Origin: Verrucomicrobiaceae bacterium | Lineage (GTDB): Bacteria > Verrucomicrobiota > Verrucomicrobiia > Verrucomicrobiales > Verrucomicrobiaceae | Length of the DNA: 64,000 nucleotides | Direction of reading: 5' to 3' | NCBI GenBank assembly: GCA_019694165.1 | Contig: JAIBCL010000018.1 | Location: 1-64,000, forward strand | In this document: positions 26,584 to 35,577 of the stretch, in pieces | How the letters are laid out: each line of letters starts with the position of its first letter | How positions within the stretch are numbered: position 1 is the stretch's first letter | Notes under the pieces: generated by a model | Seen by the model: the letters and a program-made list of their open reading frames with translations, nothing else | Told to the model about the DNA's origin: nothing | Database searches by the model: none | Program-made: the position numbers and the translations under genes

Positions 26584-27531
26584 ATGGACATCCTCGTCAC
26601 CGAAGAACTCGACGCGCCGGCGATTCAGCGGCTGGCGGAAAAGCACCGCCTGCTGCGCGACGGCACGCTGTGGAAGGATGCCGCGAAGTTGAAGGCCGCG
26701 ATCCGCGAGGCGCGCGCGGTGATGGTGCGCAATCAAACGCAGATCACGGCGGAAATCATCGCCGCAGCGCCGCAGCTCGTCGCAATCGGCCGCCTCGGCG
26801 TCGGGCTGGACAACATCGACGTGCCGGCCGCTTCGAAAGCGGGCGTTGTCGTCATCGCGCCGCTCGACGCAAACGCGACGAGCGTTGCGGAGCTGACCCT
26901 CGGCCTGATGCTCGCTCTCGCACGGAAGATTCCGGCCGGCGACCGCTCGACAAAAGCAGGCGGCTGGGACCGCAAGGGCTGCACCGGCATCGAGCTGGAT
27001 GGCAGGACGCTCGCGCTCTGCGGCTACGGCCGCATCGGGCGAAGAGTCGCGGCACGCGCAGAAGCATTCGGAATGCGGGTCGTCGTGTTCGATCCCTTCG
27101 CCGGCGCGGAGACGCCGGGAAGGTGCGGACGGCTGGAGGACGCGCTGGCGCAGGCGGACTTCGTCAGCGTCCACATGCCGCTCAGCGCCGAGACGAAGCA
27201 CATGTTCGACACCGGAAAATTCGACGTGATGAAGCGCGGCGCGTTCTTCATCAACACCTCGCGCGGCGGCCTCGTGGATGAAGCGGCGCTCGTGGCGGCG
27301 CTGCGCAGCGGACAGCTTGCGGGCGCAGGGCTTGACGTGCGCGAAGTCGAGCCGCCAAGAGCTGCGACGGAACTGGAAACGCTCGACAACGTGATCCTCA
27401 CCCCCCACATCGGCGCGTTCACGGCGGAAGCACAGACGCGCACCATCGAGGCGGTGGCCGCCGACATCGACCGCGTGCTGCGCGGCGAGCCGGCGCAGAA
27501 CTTCGTCAACTTTGCTCAGCCGCGCAGGTGA
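26584..27531 (+). CDS. D-2-hydroxyacid dehydrogenase (phosphoglycerate dehydrogenase-like)
   Basis: A 315-residue NAD-dependent dehydrogenase of the SerA family without the C-terminal ACT domain. The substrate-binding half has IGRLGVGLDNIDV; the Rossmann segment has CGYGRIGRRVAARAEAFG followed by the acidic FDPF. Catalytic residues are Arg in NTSRGGLVDEAAL, Glu in REVEPP and His in LTPHIGAFT. ATG 26584 follows the threonine synthase stop by 5 bases. It could make 3-phosphohydroxypyruvate for serine synthesis or act on another 2-hydroxyacid; sequence alone does not decide. Confidence 0.88.
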   Translation: MDILVTEELDAPAIQRLAEKHRLLRDGTLWKDAAKLKAAIREARAVMVRNQTQITAEIIAAAPQLVAIGRLGVGLDNIDVPAASKAGVVVIAPLDANATSVAELTLGLMLALARKIPAGDRSTKAGGWDRKGCTGIELDGRTLALCGYGRIGRRVAARAEAFGMRVVVFDPFAGAETPGRCGRLEDALAQADFVSVHMPLSAETKHMFDTGKFDVMKRGAFFINTSRGGLVDEAALVAALRSGQLAGAGLDVREVEPPRAATELETLDNVILTPHIGAFTAEAQTRTIEAVAADIDRVLRGEPAQNFVNFAQPRR

Positions 27532-27610
27532 TGTCGTCGGCACTGCCGGGACCGATCAGGCGGCGGTGGATGCCTGCTTGCTTCACCACCGCCCTTCGCC
27601 TTCTTGCCGC

Positions 27611-29449
27611 ATGATTCGCACGTTTTGGTTTTGCTTTTTGCTGTTCATCGCCGGCGGTGGTGGTCACGCCTTTGCGCAGGCGCTCACGATCGACAGCCCG
27701 CGCGAGCTTCAGGTGATTCAGCGGCACACGAAGGACGAAGGCACCGTGCGACTCAGCGGCACGGCGGCGGCTGGTGTGCGGTATCGGATTGGCGACGGGT
27801 GGCGGAAGATCGCTGTGGATGCGAAGACGCATCGGTTTGAGGCAGACGTCGGCGTGCCAGCGGGCGGCTGGTACCGGCTCGAAGTGGAGGCGGGAGGCGA
27901 GACGGCTGTGGTGGAAAAATTTGGCGTGGGCGAAGTCTTCATCGTCGCCGGCCAGTCGAACGCGGCGAATCACGGGAGCGAAACACTGCGGACGCAGACG
28001 GGGCTGGTGAGTTCATTCGATGGAAGGGCGTGGCATGTGGCGGACGATCCACAGGCGGGCGCAAGCGGCCAGGGCGGCAGTTTCATGCCGGCTTTCGGAG
28101 ATGGGATGGCGCGGCGCTTCGGCGTGCCGGTCGGCCTCGTGCCGGTGGCCGTGGGTGCCACCAGCGTGCGCGAGTGGCTGCCGAAGGGCATCCGCTTCAA
28201 GCAAAACACGACGACCGGCAAGGGGGTGAAGCAGGCGGACGATGAATTTGAATCGACAGGTGCGCTCTTCGACAAGCTGACCGTGCCGATGAAGGCGCTG
28301 GGAACCGCGGGCTTCCGTGCCGTGCTCTGGCATCAAGGCGAGAGCGATGCAGGGCAGGCGCGGGGAGGTTTTCCGGCGGACAGGCAGATCAGCGGTGCGC
28401 AATACGTCGAATTCATGGAGCAGCTCATCCGCCGCTCACGGAATGCGGCGGCGTGGCCCGTGCCGTGGTTCACGGCGGTCACCACCTTTCACAGCGAGCA
28501 GGACGCGCGTGATGAGGAGTTCCGTGACGCCATGCAGTCGCTCTGGCGCAAGGGCCTGTCGTGGCCCGGCCCGGACACCGACACGCTGCGCGGTGATCTG
28601 CGCGCGGGCGTTCACTTCAATGGCAAAGGCTTGCAAAAGCACGGCGATCTGTGGGCGAGGAAAGTGGGCGCATGGCTCGACGACATGCTCGCTCCGCCGC
28701 GTGACGGCCCGCCGCCGGGCAGGGATTACAAGCTTGTCTGGCAGGACGAATTTGACGGGCCAAAGCTCGACGAGACGAAGTGGTCGCACCGCAGCGTGGG
28801 CCAGCGGCGCGGCGCGTGGATCGACCCGGAGTGCGTGAGCTTCGACGGCCGGGGACACATGCTCATCAGCGTGAAGAAGGTCGGCGATCAATTTCACGGC
28901 GGCATGATCGGCACCGAGAAAAAGGGCATGTGGACGCACGGCTACTTCGAGTGCCGTGTGCAGGTCGCCACAGAGCCGGGCATGAACACGGCCTTCTGGA
29001 TTCAAGCACCACGCATGGCGGCGCCGGACAACGGCAAGGGCATCGCCGATGACACCGCGCACAACGGCACCGAGATCGACATACTCGAATACATCGCGCG
29101 GCAAGGGGATGTAGCCCACTTCAACCTGCACTGGAACGGCTATGGAAAGCTGCACAAGAGCGCGCCCGCGGACAGTTGGCTGCACGGACTGCGCAAAGGC
29201 TTCCACGTCTATGGCGTCGAGTGGACCGATGCCGGATACGACTTCTTCATCGACGGCCATCACTGCTGGCACACGGGCGAGGCGGTCTCGAACACGGACG
29301 AGTACATCATCCTTGATCTCGAAGTCAGCCAGTGGGCGGGCGGCATCGAGAATTCACGGCTGCCGGTGAGCGCGGTCTTCGACTGGGTGCGTGTGTGGAA
29401 GAAGCCGTCGCAGGCCACGTTCACCCAACCTCAAGCACATCCGCCATGA
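27611..29449 (+). CDS. Secreted sialate-O-acetylesterase-like / GH16 fusion enzyme
   Basis: A 612-residue exported protein with two catalytic modules. A signal peptide (residues 1-~23, MIRTFWFCFLLFIAGG...AFAQ) is followed by a beta domain. Next is an SGNH/SASA carbohydrate-esterase domain with VIVAGQSNAANHG-type block I (GQSNA) and the WHQGESDAG block. About residue 375 onward is a glycoside hydrolase family 16 domain: LVWQDEFDG opening, then the catalytic motif GTEIDILEYI (nucleophile and acid/base glutamates), HWNGYG and YGVEWTDAGYDFFIDG. GH16 enzymes cleave beta-1,3/1,4-glucans or galactans such as agar and carrageenan. The combination suggests deacylation plus cleavage of an acetylated polysaccharide. 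Its stop overlaps the next start (ATGA). ATG 27611 was chosen for the signal peptide. Confidence 0.88.
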   Translation: MIRTFWFCFLLFIAGGGGHAFAQALTIDSPRELQVIQRHTKDEGTVRLSGTAAAGVRYRIGDGWRKIAVDAKTHRFEADVGVPAGGWYRLEVEAGGETAVVEKFGVGEVFIVAGQSNAANHGSETLRTQTGLVSSFDGRAWHVADDPQAGASGQGGSFMPAFGDGMARRFGVPVGLVPVAVGATSVREWLPKGIRFKQNTTTGKGVKQADDEFESTGALFDKLTVPMKALGTAGFRAVLWHQGESDAGQARGGFPADRQISGAQYVEFMEQLIRRSRNAAAWPVPWFTAVTTFHSEQDARDEEFRDAMQSLWRKGLSWPGPDTDTLRGDLRAGVHFNGKGLQKHGDLWARKVGAWLDDMLAPPRDGPPPGRDYKLVWQDEFDGPKLDETKWSHRSVGQRRGAWIDPECVSFDGRGHMLISVKKVGDQFHGGMIGTEKKGMWTHGYFECRVQVATEPGMNTAFWIQAPRMAAPDNGKGIADDTAHNGTEIDILEYIARQGDVAHFNLHWNGYGKLHKSAPADSWLHGLRKGFHVYGVEWTDAGYDFFIDGHHCWHTGEAVSNTDEYIILDLEVSQWAGGIENSRLPVSAVFDWVRVWKKPSQATFTQPQAHPP

Positions 29450-30501
29450 CCCAGCCCAGCACATCCCGTCGTTCATTCATCACCACGCTCGCAGCTTCGG
29501 CGGCGGCGTCACTCGCCGCCCGTGACTGGAGCGGCAAAGTGCCCGAGCGCTACCCGGATCCCGACGTGATCGCCCTCGACAAGGCGTTCGAAAAGCTCAT
29601 CCAGGGGAACTCTCCCATCCGCCGGCTGCACACCGGCCTGCTCTGGGCGGAGGGTCCGGCCTGGAACGGATCCGGCAGCTATCTCGTCTTCAGCGACATC
29701 CCGAACAACGCTCAGATGCGCTACATCCCCGAGGACGGACACGTCTCTGTGATGCGGAACAACTCGAACTTCAGCAACGGCAACACCTTCGACCGCGAAG
29801 GCCGCCAGATTTCATGCGAGCATGCCACGCGCCGCGTCACGCGCTATGAGGCCGCCGGCGGCATCACCGTCCTGGCCGACAAGTTCGAAGGGAAACCCTT
29901 CAACGCTCCGAACGACGCCGTCGTCCATCCGGACGGCGGCATCTGGTTCACCGATCCCGGCTACGGCAGCATGGGCGACTATGAGGGAAACAAGGGCGAA
30001 CTTTTGCTCAAAGAAGCCGTCTATCGCATCGACCCGTCGGGCAAAATCGCAAAAGTCACCGATGATCTCGCGAAGCCGAACGGCCTGTGCTTCAGCCCCG
30101 ACTACAAGAAGCTCTACATCGTGGACACCGGCGATCCGAAGAACATCCGCGTCTATGATGTGGCCGGAACGAGCCTGAAAAACGGGAAGGAATTCTGCCA
30201 GATGAACCAGCCCTACAACCTGTCGGCTGAAATCGTGGTGGATGCCAAAGGCAAAGGCGGGTCAGACGGCGTGCGTTGCGACGTGGACGGCAACGTGTGG
30301 GCCAGCGCCGGATGGGCCGGCGCCGGCTTTGACGGCGTGCACGTTTTCTCGCCCGAGGGGCGGCGCATCGGCCTCATCAGGCTGCCCGAAACCGGTAGCA
30401 ACCTCTGTTTCGGCGGACCGAAAAGGAACCGGCTTTTCATGACCGCCAGCCAGAGCCTCTACTCGCTCTACGTGAACACGAGCGGCGCCCACTGGTGCTG
30501 A
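29446..30501 (+). CDS. Tat-exported SMP-30/gluconolactonase-like protein
   Basis: A 351-residue six-bladed beta-propeller of the SMP-30/gluconolactonase family, which opens sugar lactones. It has a twin-arginine signal (SRRSFITTLAAS), LLWAEGPAWNGSGSYLVFSD with the metal-binding Glu, NSNFSNGNTFDREGR, FNAPNDAVVHPDGGIWFTDPGYG and KPNGLCFSPDYKKLYIVDT. Its ATG overlaps the stop of the esterase-GH16 gene as ATGA, so the two are translationally coupled, implying both work on the same exported sugar pathway. The exact lactone is unknown. It converges on the PhnP-like gene, only 9 bases away. Confidence 0.9.
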   Translation: MTQPSTSRRSFITTLAASAAASLAARDWSGKVPERYPDPDVIALDKAFEKLIQGNSPIRRLHTGLLWAEGPAWNGSGSYLVFSDIPNNAQMRYIPEDGHVSVMRNNSNFSNGNTFDREGRQISCEHATRRVTRYEAAGGITVLADKFEGKPFNAPNDAVVHPDGGIWFTDPGYGSMGDYEGNKGELLLKEAVYRIDPSGKIAKVTDDLAKPNGLCFSPDYKKLYIVDTGDPKNIRVYDVAGTSLKNGKEFCQMNQPYNLSAEIVVDAKGKGGSDGVRCDVDGNVWASAGWAGAGFDGVHVFSPEGRRIGLIRLPETGSNLCFGGPKRNRLFMTASQSLYSLYVNTSGAHWC

Positions 30502-30510
30502 ATGCGCGGG

Positions 30511-31293
30511 TCACCAGGCGAGCCGCAGGCCGTCGAACGCGAAGCGCACATGCGGCGGCATCTTCGGCTCGTCCCTGGCGTGCATGACTTCGCACTGGAA
30601 GTGGGTGAAGAAGGCGGCGCGCGGTCTGAGCGTGTCCACGAAGGCCAGCGACTCCTCGATGTTCATGTGCGTGGGATGCGGCGTGAACCGCAGTGCGTCG
30701 ATGATGAGAGTGTCCACTCCCTGCATCGCCGCCAGGGACTCCGGCGGCACGCTTTTGCAATCGCAGAGGTAGGCGCAAAGCTTGTTGCCGGCGCGGGAGA
30801 AAAGGTAGCCGATGGTCTCGAGCTTCCCGTGCAGCACAGCCAGCGGCGTCACCAGGGTCTCGCCGATCTTGAAGGGACCATGCACCGGCATCGGCCACGG
30901 CTTCAAGTAGCCGCGGTAGCGGTTTTCGCCATTGAAGGCGTACTCGAACATGCGCTCCAGCGAGGCGAGGCACGCCGCCGTGGCGTGGACGGGCAGGTAG
31001 TGATCCTGCTCCACCGTGAATCGGCGCAGTTCGTCAAAGCCCGTGACGTGGTCCATGTGCGCGTGCGTGTAGAGGGCGGCGTCAAGGCGGCGGATGCCTT
31101 CGCGCAAACACTGCGCGCGGAAGTCCGGCCCGGTGTCCACCACCCACGCCGCCTCCGGCGTCCGGCACCAGACGGAGCAGCGCGTACGCTTGTCCCGCTG
31201 ATCGGTGCTCCGGCATGTCTCGCAGTCACACCCGATGGCCGGCACGCCGATGGACGTGCCGGTGCCGAGAAAAGTGAGTTCGAAGTCCGGCAT
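30511..31293 (-). CDS. PhnP-like metallo-beta-lactamase-fold hydrolase
   Basis: A 261-residue MBL-fold hydrolase close to PhnP, a cyclic ribose phosphate phosphodiesterase. It starts ELTFLGTGTSIGVPAIGCDC and has a Cys cluster (C22, C24, C27) that in PhnP binds a structural zinc. The metal motif is THAHMDHVTGFDELR, with later GYLFSRAGNKLCAYLCDCK and LRFTPHPTHMNIEESL carrying distal ligands. ATG 31293 precedes the family's first strand. No phosphonate genes are nearby, so a general phosphodiesterase role is as likely as phosphonate catabolism. Confidence 0.87.
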   Translation of the reverse strand: MPDFELTFLGTGTSIGVPAIGCDCETCRSTDQRDKRTRCSVWCRTPEAAWVVDTGPDFRAQCLREGIRRLDAALYTHAHMDHVTGFDELRRFTVEQDHYLPVHATAACLASLERMFEYAFNGENRYRGYLKPWPMPVHGPFKIGETLVTPLAVLHGKLETIGYLFSRAGNKLCAYLCDCKSVPPESLAAMQGVDTLIIDALRFTPHPTHMNIEESLAFVDTLRPRAAFFTHFQCEVMHARDEPKMPPHVRFAFDGLRLAW

Positions 31294-31451
31294 CGAATTC
31301 CAATCAAAGCGCGGAATCGCCGCACCGCCAGCGGGAGCATCGACACCCGCAAAATGGCGGCCGCGCCTTTGATGGACCGGCAGCTGTGATGGCCGGGCGG
31401 TGAATTGGCGTTGAGCGCAAGATGTTGCCGTGAATGCGGGTATGGTCGGGC

Positions 31452-32519
31452 ATGTTGTATCAGAAGCCGTTGGACGCATTCGCCTGTAGGGACGGGGCGT
31501 TTTGCCGCCGCCGCCAGTTTCTGACGAGCGCCTCGGCGGGCTTTGGCATGCTGGCGCTGCGTGCGATGGCAGGCGTGCCGTTTCATCAGCGAGCGAAGGC
31601 GAAGAACATCATCTTCTGCTTCATGGACGGCGGGCCGAGCCATGTGGACACGTTTGATCCGAAGCCGATGCTCAAAAAGCACGAGGGCAAGGCCATCGGG
31701 GAGAGCGCGGTGACGAAGCGCTCGCAGTCGAACGCAGGGCGCGTGTGGTTTGGCAGTCCGTGGGAGTTCAAGCAGCGCGGGCAGAGCGGCCTGTGGGTGA
31801 GCGAGCTGTTCCCGCACATCGCGCAGGTCGCTGACAAGCTCTGCGTGGTGCGCTCGATGGTCGGCGAGCTTCCGTTGCATGGTCAGCAGAACCTGTTGCT
31901 GCACACCAGGCGCCGAGCTTTGGCGCGTGGGTGTCGTATGGACTCGGCACGGAGAACGCAAACCTGCCCGGCGACGTCGTGCTGAACAATGACTGGGTGC
32001 CAAATGGCGGCCTCGAGAACTTTGGCAGCTCGTTTTTGCCCGCGAGTCATCAGGCGACGCTCCTCCGCGCGAAGGGCGTGCCGGTGGATAACATCGCGCC
32101 GCAGGACGCTGCGGCCATGCAGCGCCGCAAACTCGCGCTCATCGCCGGGCAGGATGCTGAGTTCGCCGCGAACACATCGGATGCGCGGGCTTCTCGACGA
32201 AACCATCGTTTTGTGGGCCGGTGAGATGGGCCGCACGCCGCACACGCCAAAAGTCACCGACACCTGCGGCCGCGATCATCATGTGAACGGCTACTCGAAC
32301 TTCATCTCCGGTGGTGGCTTCAAGGGCGGCATCGCCTTTGGTGAAACGGATGAGTTCGGCAACGCCGTCGTCAGCCAACCGCTCGACATTCACGACATCC
32401 ACGCCACGCTGCTGCACCAGATGGGCATCAACCACGAGAAGCTCACATTCCGACATGGCGGTCGAGATCACCGCCTCACGGATGTGAGCGGGCGGGTGAT
32501 TCGTGAGCTGCTGGCGTGA
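31452..32519 (+). pseudogene. DUF1501 gene with two deletions and frameshifts
   Basis: The first part (31452-~31903) encodes a Tat-type start (CRRRQFLTSASAGFGML), the DUF1501 hallmark FCFMDGGPSHVDTFDPKP, and then GQSGLWVSELFPHIAQVAD. At LLLHT a deletion shifts the frame; the next frame continues APSFGAWVSYGLGTENANLP up to LALIAGQDAEFAA. A second, larger deletion near 32165-32185 removes roughly 170 residues. A third segment resumes with GLLDETIVLWAGEMGRTP, GRDHHVNGYSNF and HDIHATLLHQMGINHEKL and runs to the stop at 32519. Intact relatives have about 450-490 residues; the intact paralogue at 41911-43404 shows what is missing. No cytochrome partner gene adjoins it. Confidence 0.8.
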
Positions 32520-32590
32520 TCCGGAAGCAGATCAGGGAGCCGGTAAGTTCTCACTTGTGCGATCCCGCCGGACACGGCATCGCTTCGCGC

Positions 32591-33049
32591 ATGATCCTCG
32601 ACATTCTCGACAACGCCTCTCGCTACGCCTCGCTGAATTCGCGTTTTGCGAAAGCCTTCGAATACCTGCGCACCGTCGATGGCACGCAGACGCCGGGACG
32701 GGTCGATCTCGACGGCGACCTCTGCTTTGCCCTCGTCCAGACCTATGAGACAAAGCCGGCGGACAAGGCGCTCTTCGAGGCGCACCGAAAGTACATCGAC
32801 GTGCAGTTCGTGCACGGAGGTCGCGAGACAATCCTCTGGGCGCCGCTGGCCGCGATGAAGGAAGAAACGATGGCCTACGACGAAGGCAAGGATGCCGCGC
32901 TCTGGAAGCTGGTGCCAGACGCCACCCCACTGCACATGTGTGCCGGGAGCTTCGCCATTCTGTGGCCGCAGGATGCACACGCGCCGTGCATCGCCCGGGA
33001 GAAGCCGGAACATGTTTTCAAGGTCGTGGTGAAAGTGGCCGTGGAGTGA
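32591..33049 (+). CDS. YhcH/YjgK/YiaL family protein
   Basis: A 152-residue cupin-like protein of the DUF386 family (YhcH, YiaL, EbgC), often tied to sialic acid or other sugar catabolism and proposed to be a sugar epimerase or lyase accessory. Typical segments are YETKPADKALFEAHRKYIDVQFVHGGRE, containing the conserved histidine and glutamate of the metal pocket, AYDEGKDAALW, and a C-terminal HVFKVVVKVAVE strand. ATG 32591 fits the family start MILDILDNA. It follows the broken DUF1501 gene and precedes the Tat protein by 22 bases. A neighbouring sugar-pathway role is plausible, the substrate unknown. Confidence 0.82.
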   Translation: MILDILDNASRYASLNSRFAKAFEYLRTVDGTQTPGRVDLDGDLCFALVQTYETKPADKALFEAHRKYIDVQFVHGGRETILWAPLAAMKEETMAYDEGKDAALWKLVPDATPLHMCAGSFAILWPQDAHAPCIAREKPEHVFKVVVKVAVE

Positions 33050-33071
33050 AACCGGCGCGCGTCGCGACGTA

Positions 33072-34595
33072 ATGTCCGGCATGAAGCCACGCTCGCGATC
33101 CTCCACGTCGATGAACCGCCGCCGGTTCATCACCACCACAGGCACCCTCGTCATTGCGCCGCCGCTCATCGCCGCCGGCAGTTCGTCAAACATCATCCAG
33201 CGCGAGAATGCGAAGCCCGGCACGCGCGACTGGATGCTGACGAAGACCGCGGTCGATCCGAAGACCAAGTATCGCTGTCCGTGGATCGAAGGTTACTGCT
33301 CACGCACCAGTGTGAAGGCGGGCGAGAAAATCGGCTTCCACGTCAGCACGAATCCGCCTTCGCCTTTCACGATCGATCTCTTCCGAATGGGCTGGTATGG
33401 CGGCGAAGGCGGACGGCATGCGATGAGTCTCGGTTCATTCAAAGGCACAACGCAGCCCGATCCGGCGATCGGCAAGAACCGTGTGCGCGAGTGCCAGTGG
33501 GAGCCATGCACCGAGATCACGATTCCCGAAGATTGGGTGAGCGGCGTGTATCTCGGCAAGCTCACTGCCGAGCGCGATGGCTGGCAGAGTTATGTGATCT
33601 TCATTGTGCGCGATGACCGCCGCACAGACTTCTTGTTTCAATGCTCCGACACGACGTGGCAGGCCTACAATCGCTGGCCCGATCAGTTCGCGCTCTACGA
33701 TGACGGCAAGGACAAGTGGTATTGCGGCCCCGGTGTGGACGTGAGTTTTGACCGGCCCTACGGACGGTATTGCCAAATCCTCGATGCACCGCTCACCACC
33801 GGCTCGGGATCGTGGTTCCTGTGGGAATTTCCATTCGCCTTCTGGCTGGAGCAGCACGGCTACGACGTGAGCTACATCTCCAATCTCGACACGCACGCGG
33901 ACCCAAAAGGTCTCCTGCGCGCGAAGGGTTTTCTCAGCATCGGACACGATGAATACTACTCGCTCGAAATGTATGACCAGCTCAAGACCGCCATCGGCGC
34001 GGGCTTGAGCGCATGCTTCTTTTCCGGCGACACTTGCTGGGGCAGGATTGATCCGCGTCCGTCATCAAGCGGCGTGCCAAATCGCATCTTCAGCCGCATC
34101 GATGCCTTCGGACCGCTCTTGCCCGGAGCCGATACCTGGGCGGGCGTGAAGAAGTTCCCGTATCAAACACCGAGCGAATCCTTGCTCATCGGCGCGCGCA
34201 ACGCACCGCCCGTGAGCGGCGGCGGACCGTGGGTGTGCTCGTTGCCCAATCACTGGATCTTCGAAGGCACCGGCATGAAGCAAGGCGATAGCATCCCGGG
34301 ACTCGTCGGCTTCGAATACAACGGCATGCCCGCCGACATCCCCGGACTCGAGGTCGTCTCCATCGGTCCGACAACCACCGGACCGAAAGGCAAGAAGGGC
34401 GAGTATGCCGCCACTGTTTATCCCGGACCAAAGCAAAACATCGTCTTCAACGCCGCCACCTGCTGGTGGGCCGACAGCTTGTCCGAACCGCCAGGTTACC
34501 TGCGGCCCAAAGTTTACACCGAACCCAAAGGCCCCGACGCACGCGCGCAACGCATCACGCGGAATGTGTTGGAGAAGATTCGACTCAGCTCGTAG
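33072..34595 (+). CDS. Tat-exported N,N-dimethylformamidase large-subunit-like protein
   Basis: A 507-residue protein with a twin-arginine signal (NRRRFITTTGTLVIAPP; M at 33111 is an alternative start). The body resembles the C-terminal part of the N,N-dimethylformamidase beta subunit. An Ig-like domain (YCSRTSVKAGEKIGFHVST, then FRMGWYGGEGG) is followed by a segment with TDFLFQCSDTTWQAYNRW and FLSIGHDEYYSLEMYDQL, and NAATCWWADSLS near the end. The known enzyme uses iron held by Tyr and Glu ligands and a small alpha subunit. No small-subunit gene is near, and export by Tat is unlike the cytoplasmic enzyme, so the substrate is probably different. Confidence 0.75.
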   Translation: MSGMKPRSRSSTSMNRRRFITTTGTLVIAPPLIAAGSSSNIIQRENAKPGTRDWMLTKTAVDPKTKYRCPWIEGYCSRTSVKAGEKIGFHVSTNPPSPFTIDLFRMGWYGGEGGRHAMSLGSFKGTTQPDPAIGKNRVRECQWEPCTEITIPEDWVSGVYLGKLTAERDGWQSYVIFIVRDDRRTDFLFQCSDTTWQAYNRWPDQFALYDDGKDKWYCGPGVDVSFDRPYGRYCQILDAPLTTGSGSWFLWEFPFAFWLEQHGYDVSYISNLDTHADPKGLLRAKGFLSIGHDEYYSLEMYDQLKTAIGAGLSACFFSGDTCWGRIDPRPSSSGVPNRIFSRIDAFGPLLPGADTWAGVKKFPYQTPSESLLIGARNAPPVSGGGPWVCSLPNHWIFEGTGMKQGDSIPGLVGFEYNGMPADIPGLEVVSIGPTTTGPKGKKGEYAATVYPGPKQNIVFNAATCWWADSLSEPPGYLRPKVYTEPKGPDARAQRITRNVLEKIRLSS

Positions 34596-34596
34596 C

Positions 34597-34688
34597 ACGA
34601 CCCGTCCCGGTCGTCATCAGTATTGCGGGCGTCTCCTCCGGTGCGAGCGGGATGGTCGCGCTACCGGCAAACGACCGGGACGGATCGT
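34597..34688. repeat. 18-bp imperfect inverted repeat between convergent genes
   Basis: ACGACCCGTCCCGGTCGT (34597-34614) and ACGACCGGGACGGATCGT (34671-34688) are reverse complements with one mismatch, and a short run of T follows the right arm. The 56-base interior is GC-rich. The position, directly after one stop codon and just before the convergent stop at 34702, suits a bidirectional terminator. The long arms also resemble a small non-autonomous mobile palindrome. Confidence 0.6.
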
Positions 34689-34701
34689 TTTACGCAACGC
34701 C

Positions 34702-35532
34702 TCACCTCAGCCCCACGATCCCGCGCTCGAGTTTGAACACCTGCATCACTTCCTCATCCGTCAGCGCGCGATCGAATACCGCCAGATCATCCTGCCTGCC
34801 GACATACGAAGCACCGAGCACCATCGCCACCGACGCCGGGTCCCATGCGAAGCTGAGGTCCCAGTTCTCGATGCGGCCTTGCAACTTGCCATTGAGATAG
34901 AGACTGCCCGAGGGCTTCGCAGACTTCTCGTTCAGCTTGTTGAGCGTGAAGGCCACATGCGTCCACGCATCGCGCGAGAACGGAGCCTTTGCCACCTGCA
35001 CCATCGGACGCTTCTCGAACGGGATGTCCGCCCACTGCACATTCGTGGGATTCCAGATCTCCTTCAGCGGCCGGATGGCGAAGCGGAAAAAGCGCGGCGT
35101 CTCATCCTTCGACCACTCAAGGAAAATGAAGCCCTTGTTCGTGTCATTGCCCGTGATCTGCACCGGATCGCAGTAGCCCGGCTCCAAGTCTTGATCCGGC
35201 GTGAGCCGCAGCCACACCGACACCGTCGCGCTCCACGACGTGTTGTTGTAGCCCAGCACGTTCACGCCACTGAACTGCGGACGCGTCACGCCCTTCTTCG
35301 GAAAGTGCAAGCACCCGCCGAACTTCCCGCCCGTCGCATCCAGCTTCACGTCGTCATTGAAGCTTGCCGGCACGAACTCCTTCCCCTTTCGCACCACGCA
35401 GTTCTTGTCACCCCTGCTGAAGTCCGCGTTTAGCCCTGCATCAAACGACGCATGGAACACCAGCGATGACTTGAGCGCATCCTGCGCGGACACGATGGAG
35501 GCGAGGCAGACGAAGAGGGCAGTGAGTTTCAT
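34702..35532 (-). CDS. Secreted LamG/concanavalin A-like domain protein
   Basis: A 276-residue protein with a signal peptide (MKLTALFVCLASIVSAQ) followed by one LamG/ConA-like lectin fold. Landmarks are SSLVFHASFD at the start, LHFPKKGVTRPQFSG, SVSVWLRLTPDQ-type strand (ATVSVWLRL), WTHVAFTLNKL, GSLYLNGKLQG and GRQDDLAVFDRALTDEEV at the end. Such proteins are numerous in Verrucomicrobiota and Planctomycetes and bind carbohydrate or act as accessory domains; no catalytic residues can be named. Convergent with the dimethylformamidase-like gene. Confidence 0.82.
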   Translation of the reverse strand: MKLTALFVCLASIVSAQDALKSSLVFHASFDAGLNADFSRGDKNCVVRKGKEFVPASFNDDVKLDATGGKFGGCLHFPKKGVTRPQFSGVNVLGYNNTSWSATVSVWLRLTPDQDLEPGYCDPVQITGNDTNKGFIFLEWSKDETPRFFRFAIRPLKEIWNPTNVQWADIPFEKRPMVQVAKAPFSRDAWTHVAFTLNKLNEKSAKPSGSLYLNGKLQGRIENWDLSFAWDPASVAMVLGASYVGRQDDLAVFDRALTDEEVMQVFKLERGIVGLR

Positions 35533-35577
35533 GGCTGCGAGTTACGGAGCACCGCGCAGCCTTCTCGCTGTTTTGGC

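Noticed and set aside
32468-33268. A 266-codon minus-strand frame
   Set aside because: It is antisense to the YhcH-family gene and the start of the Tat protein, both of which have clear family motifs.
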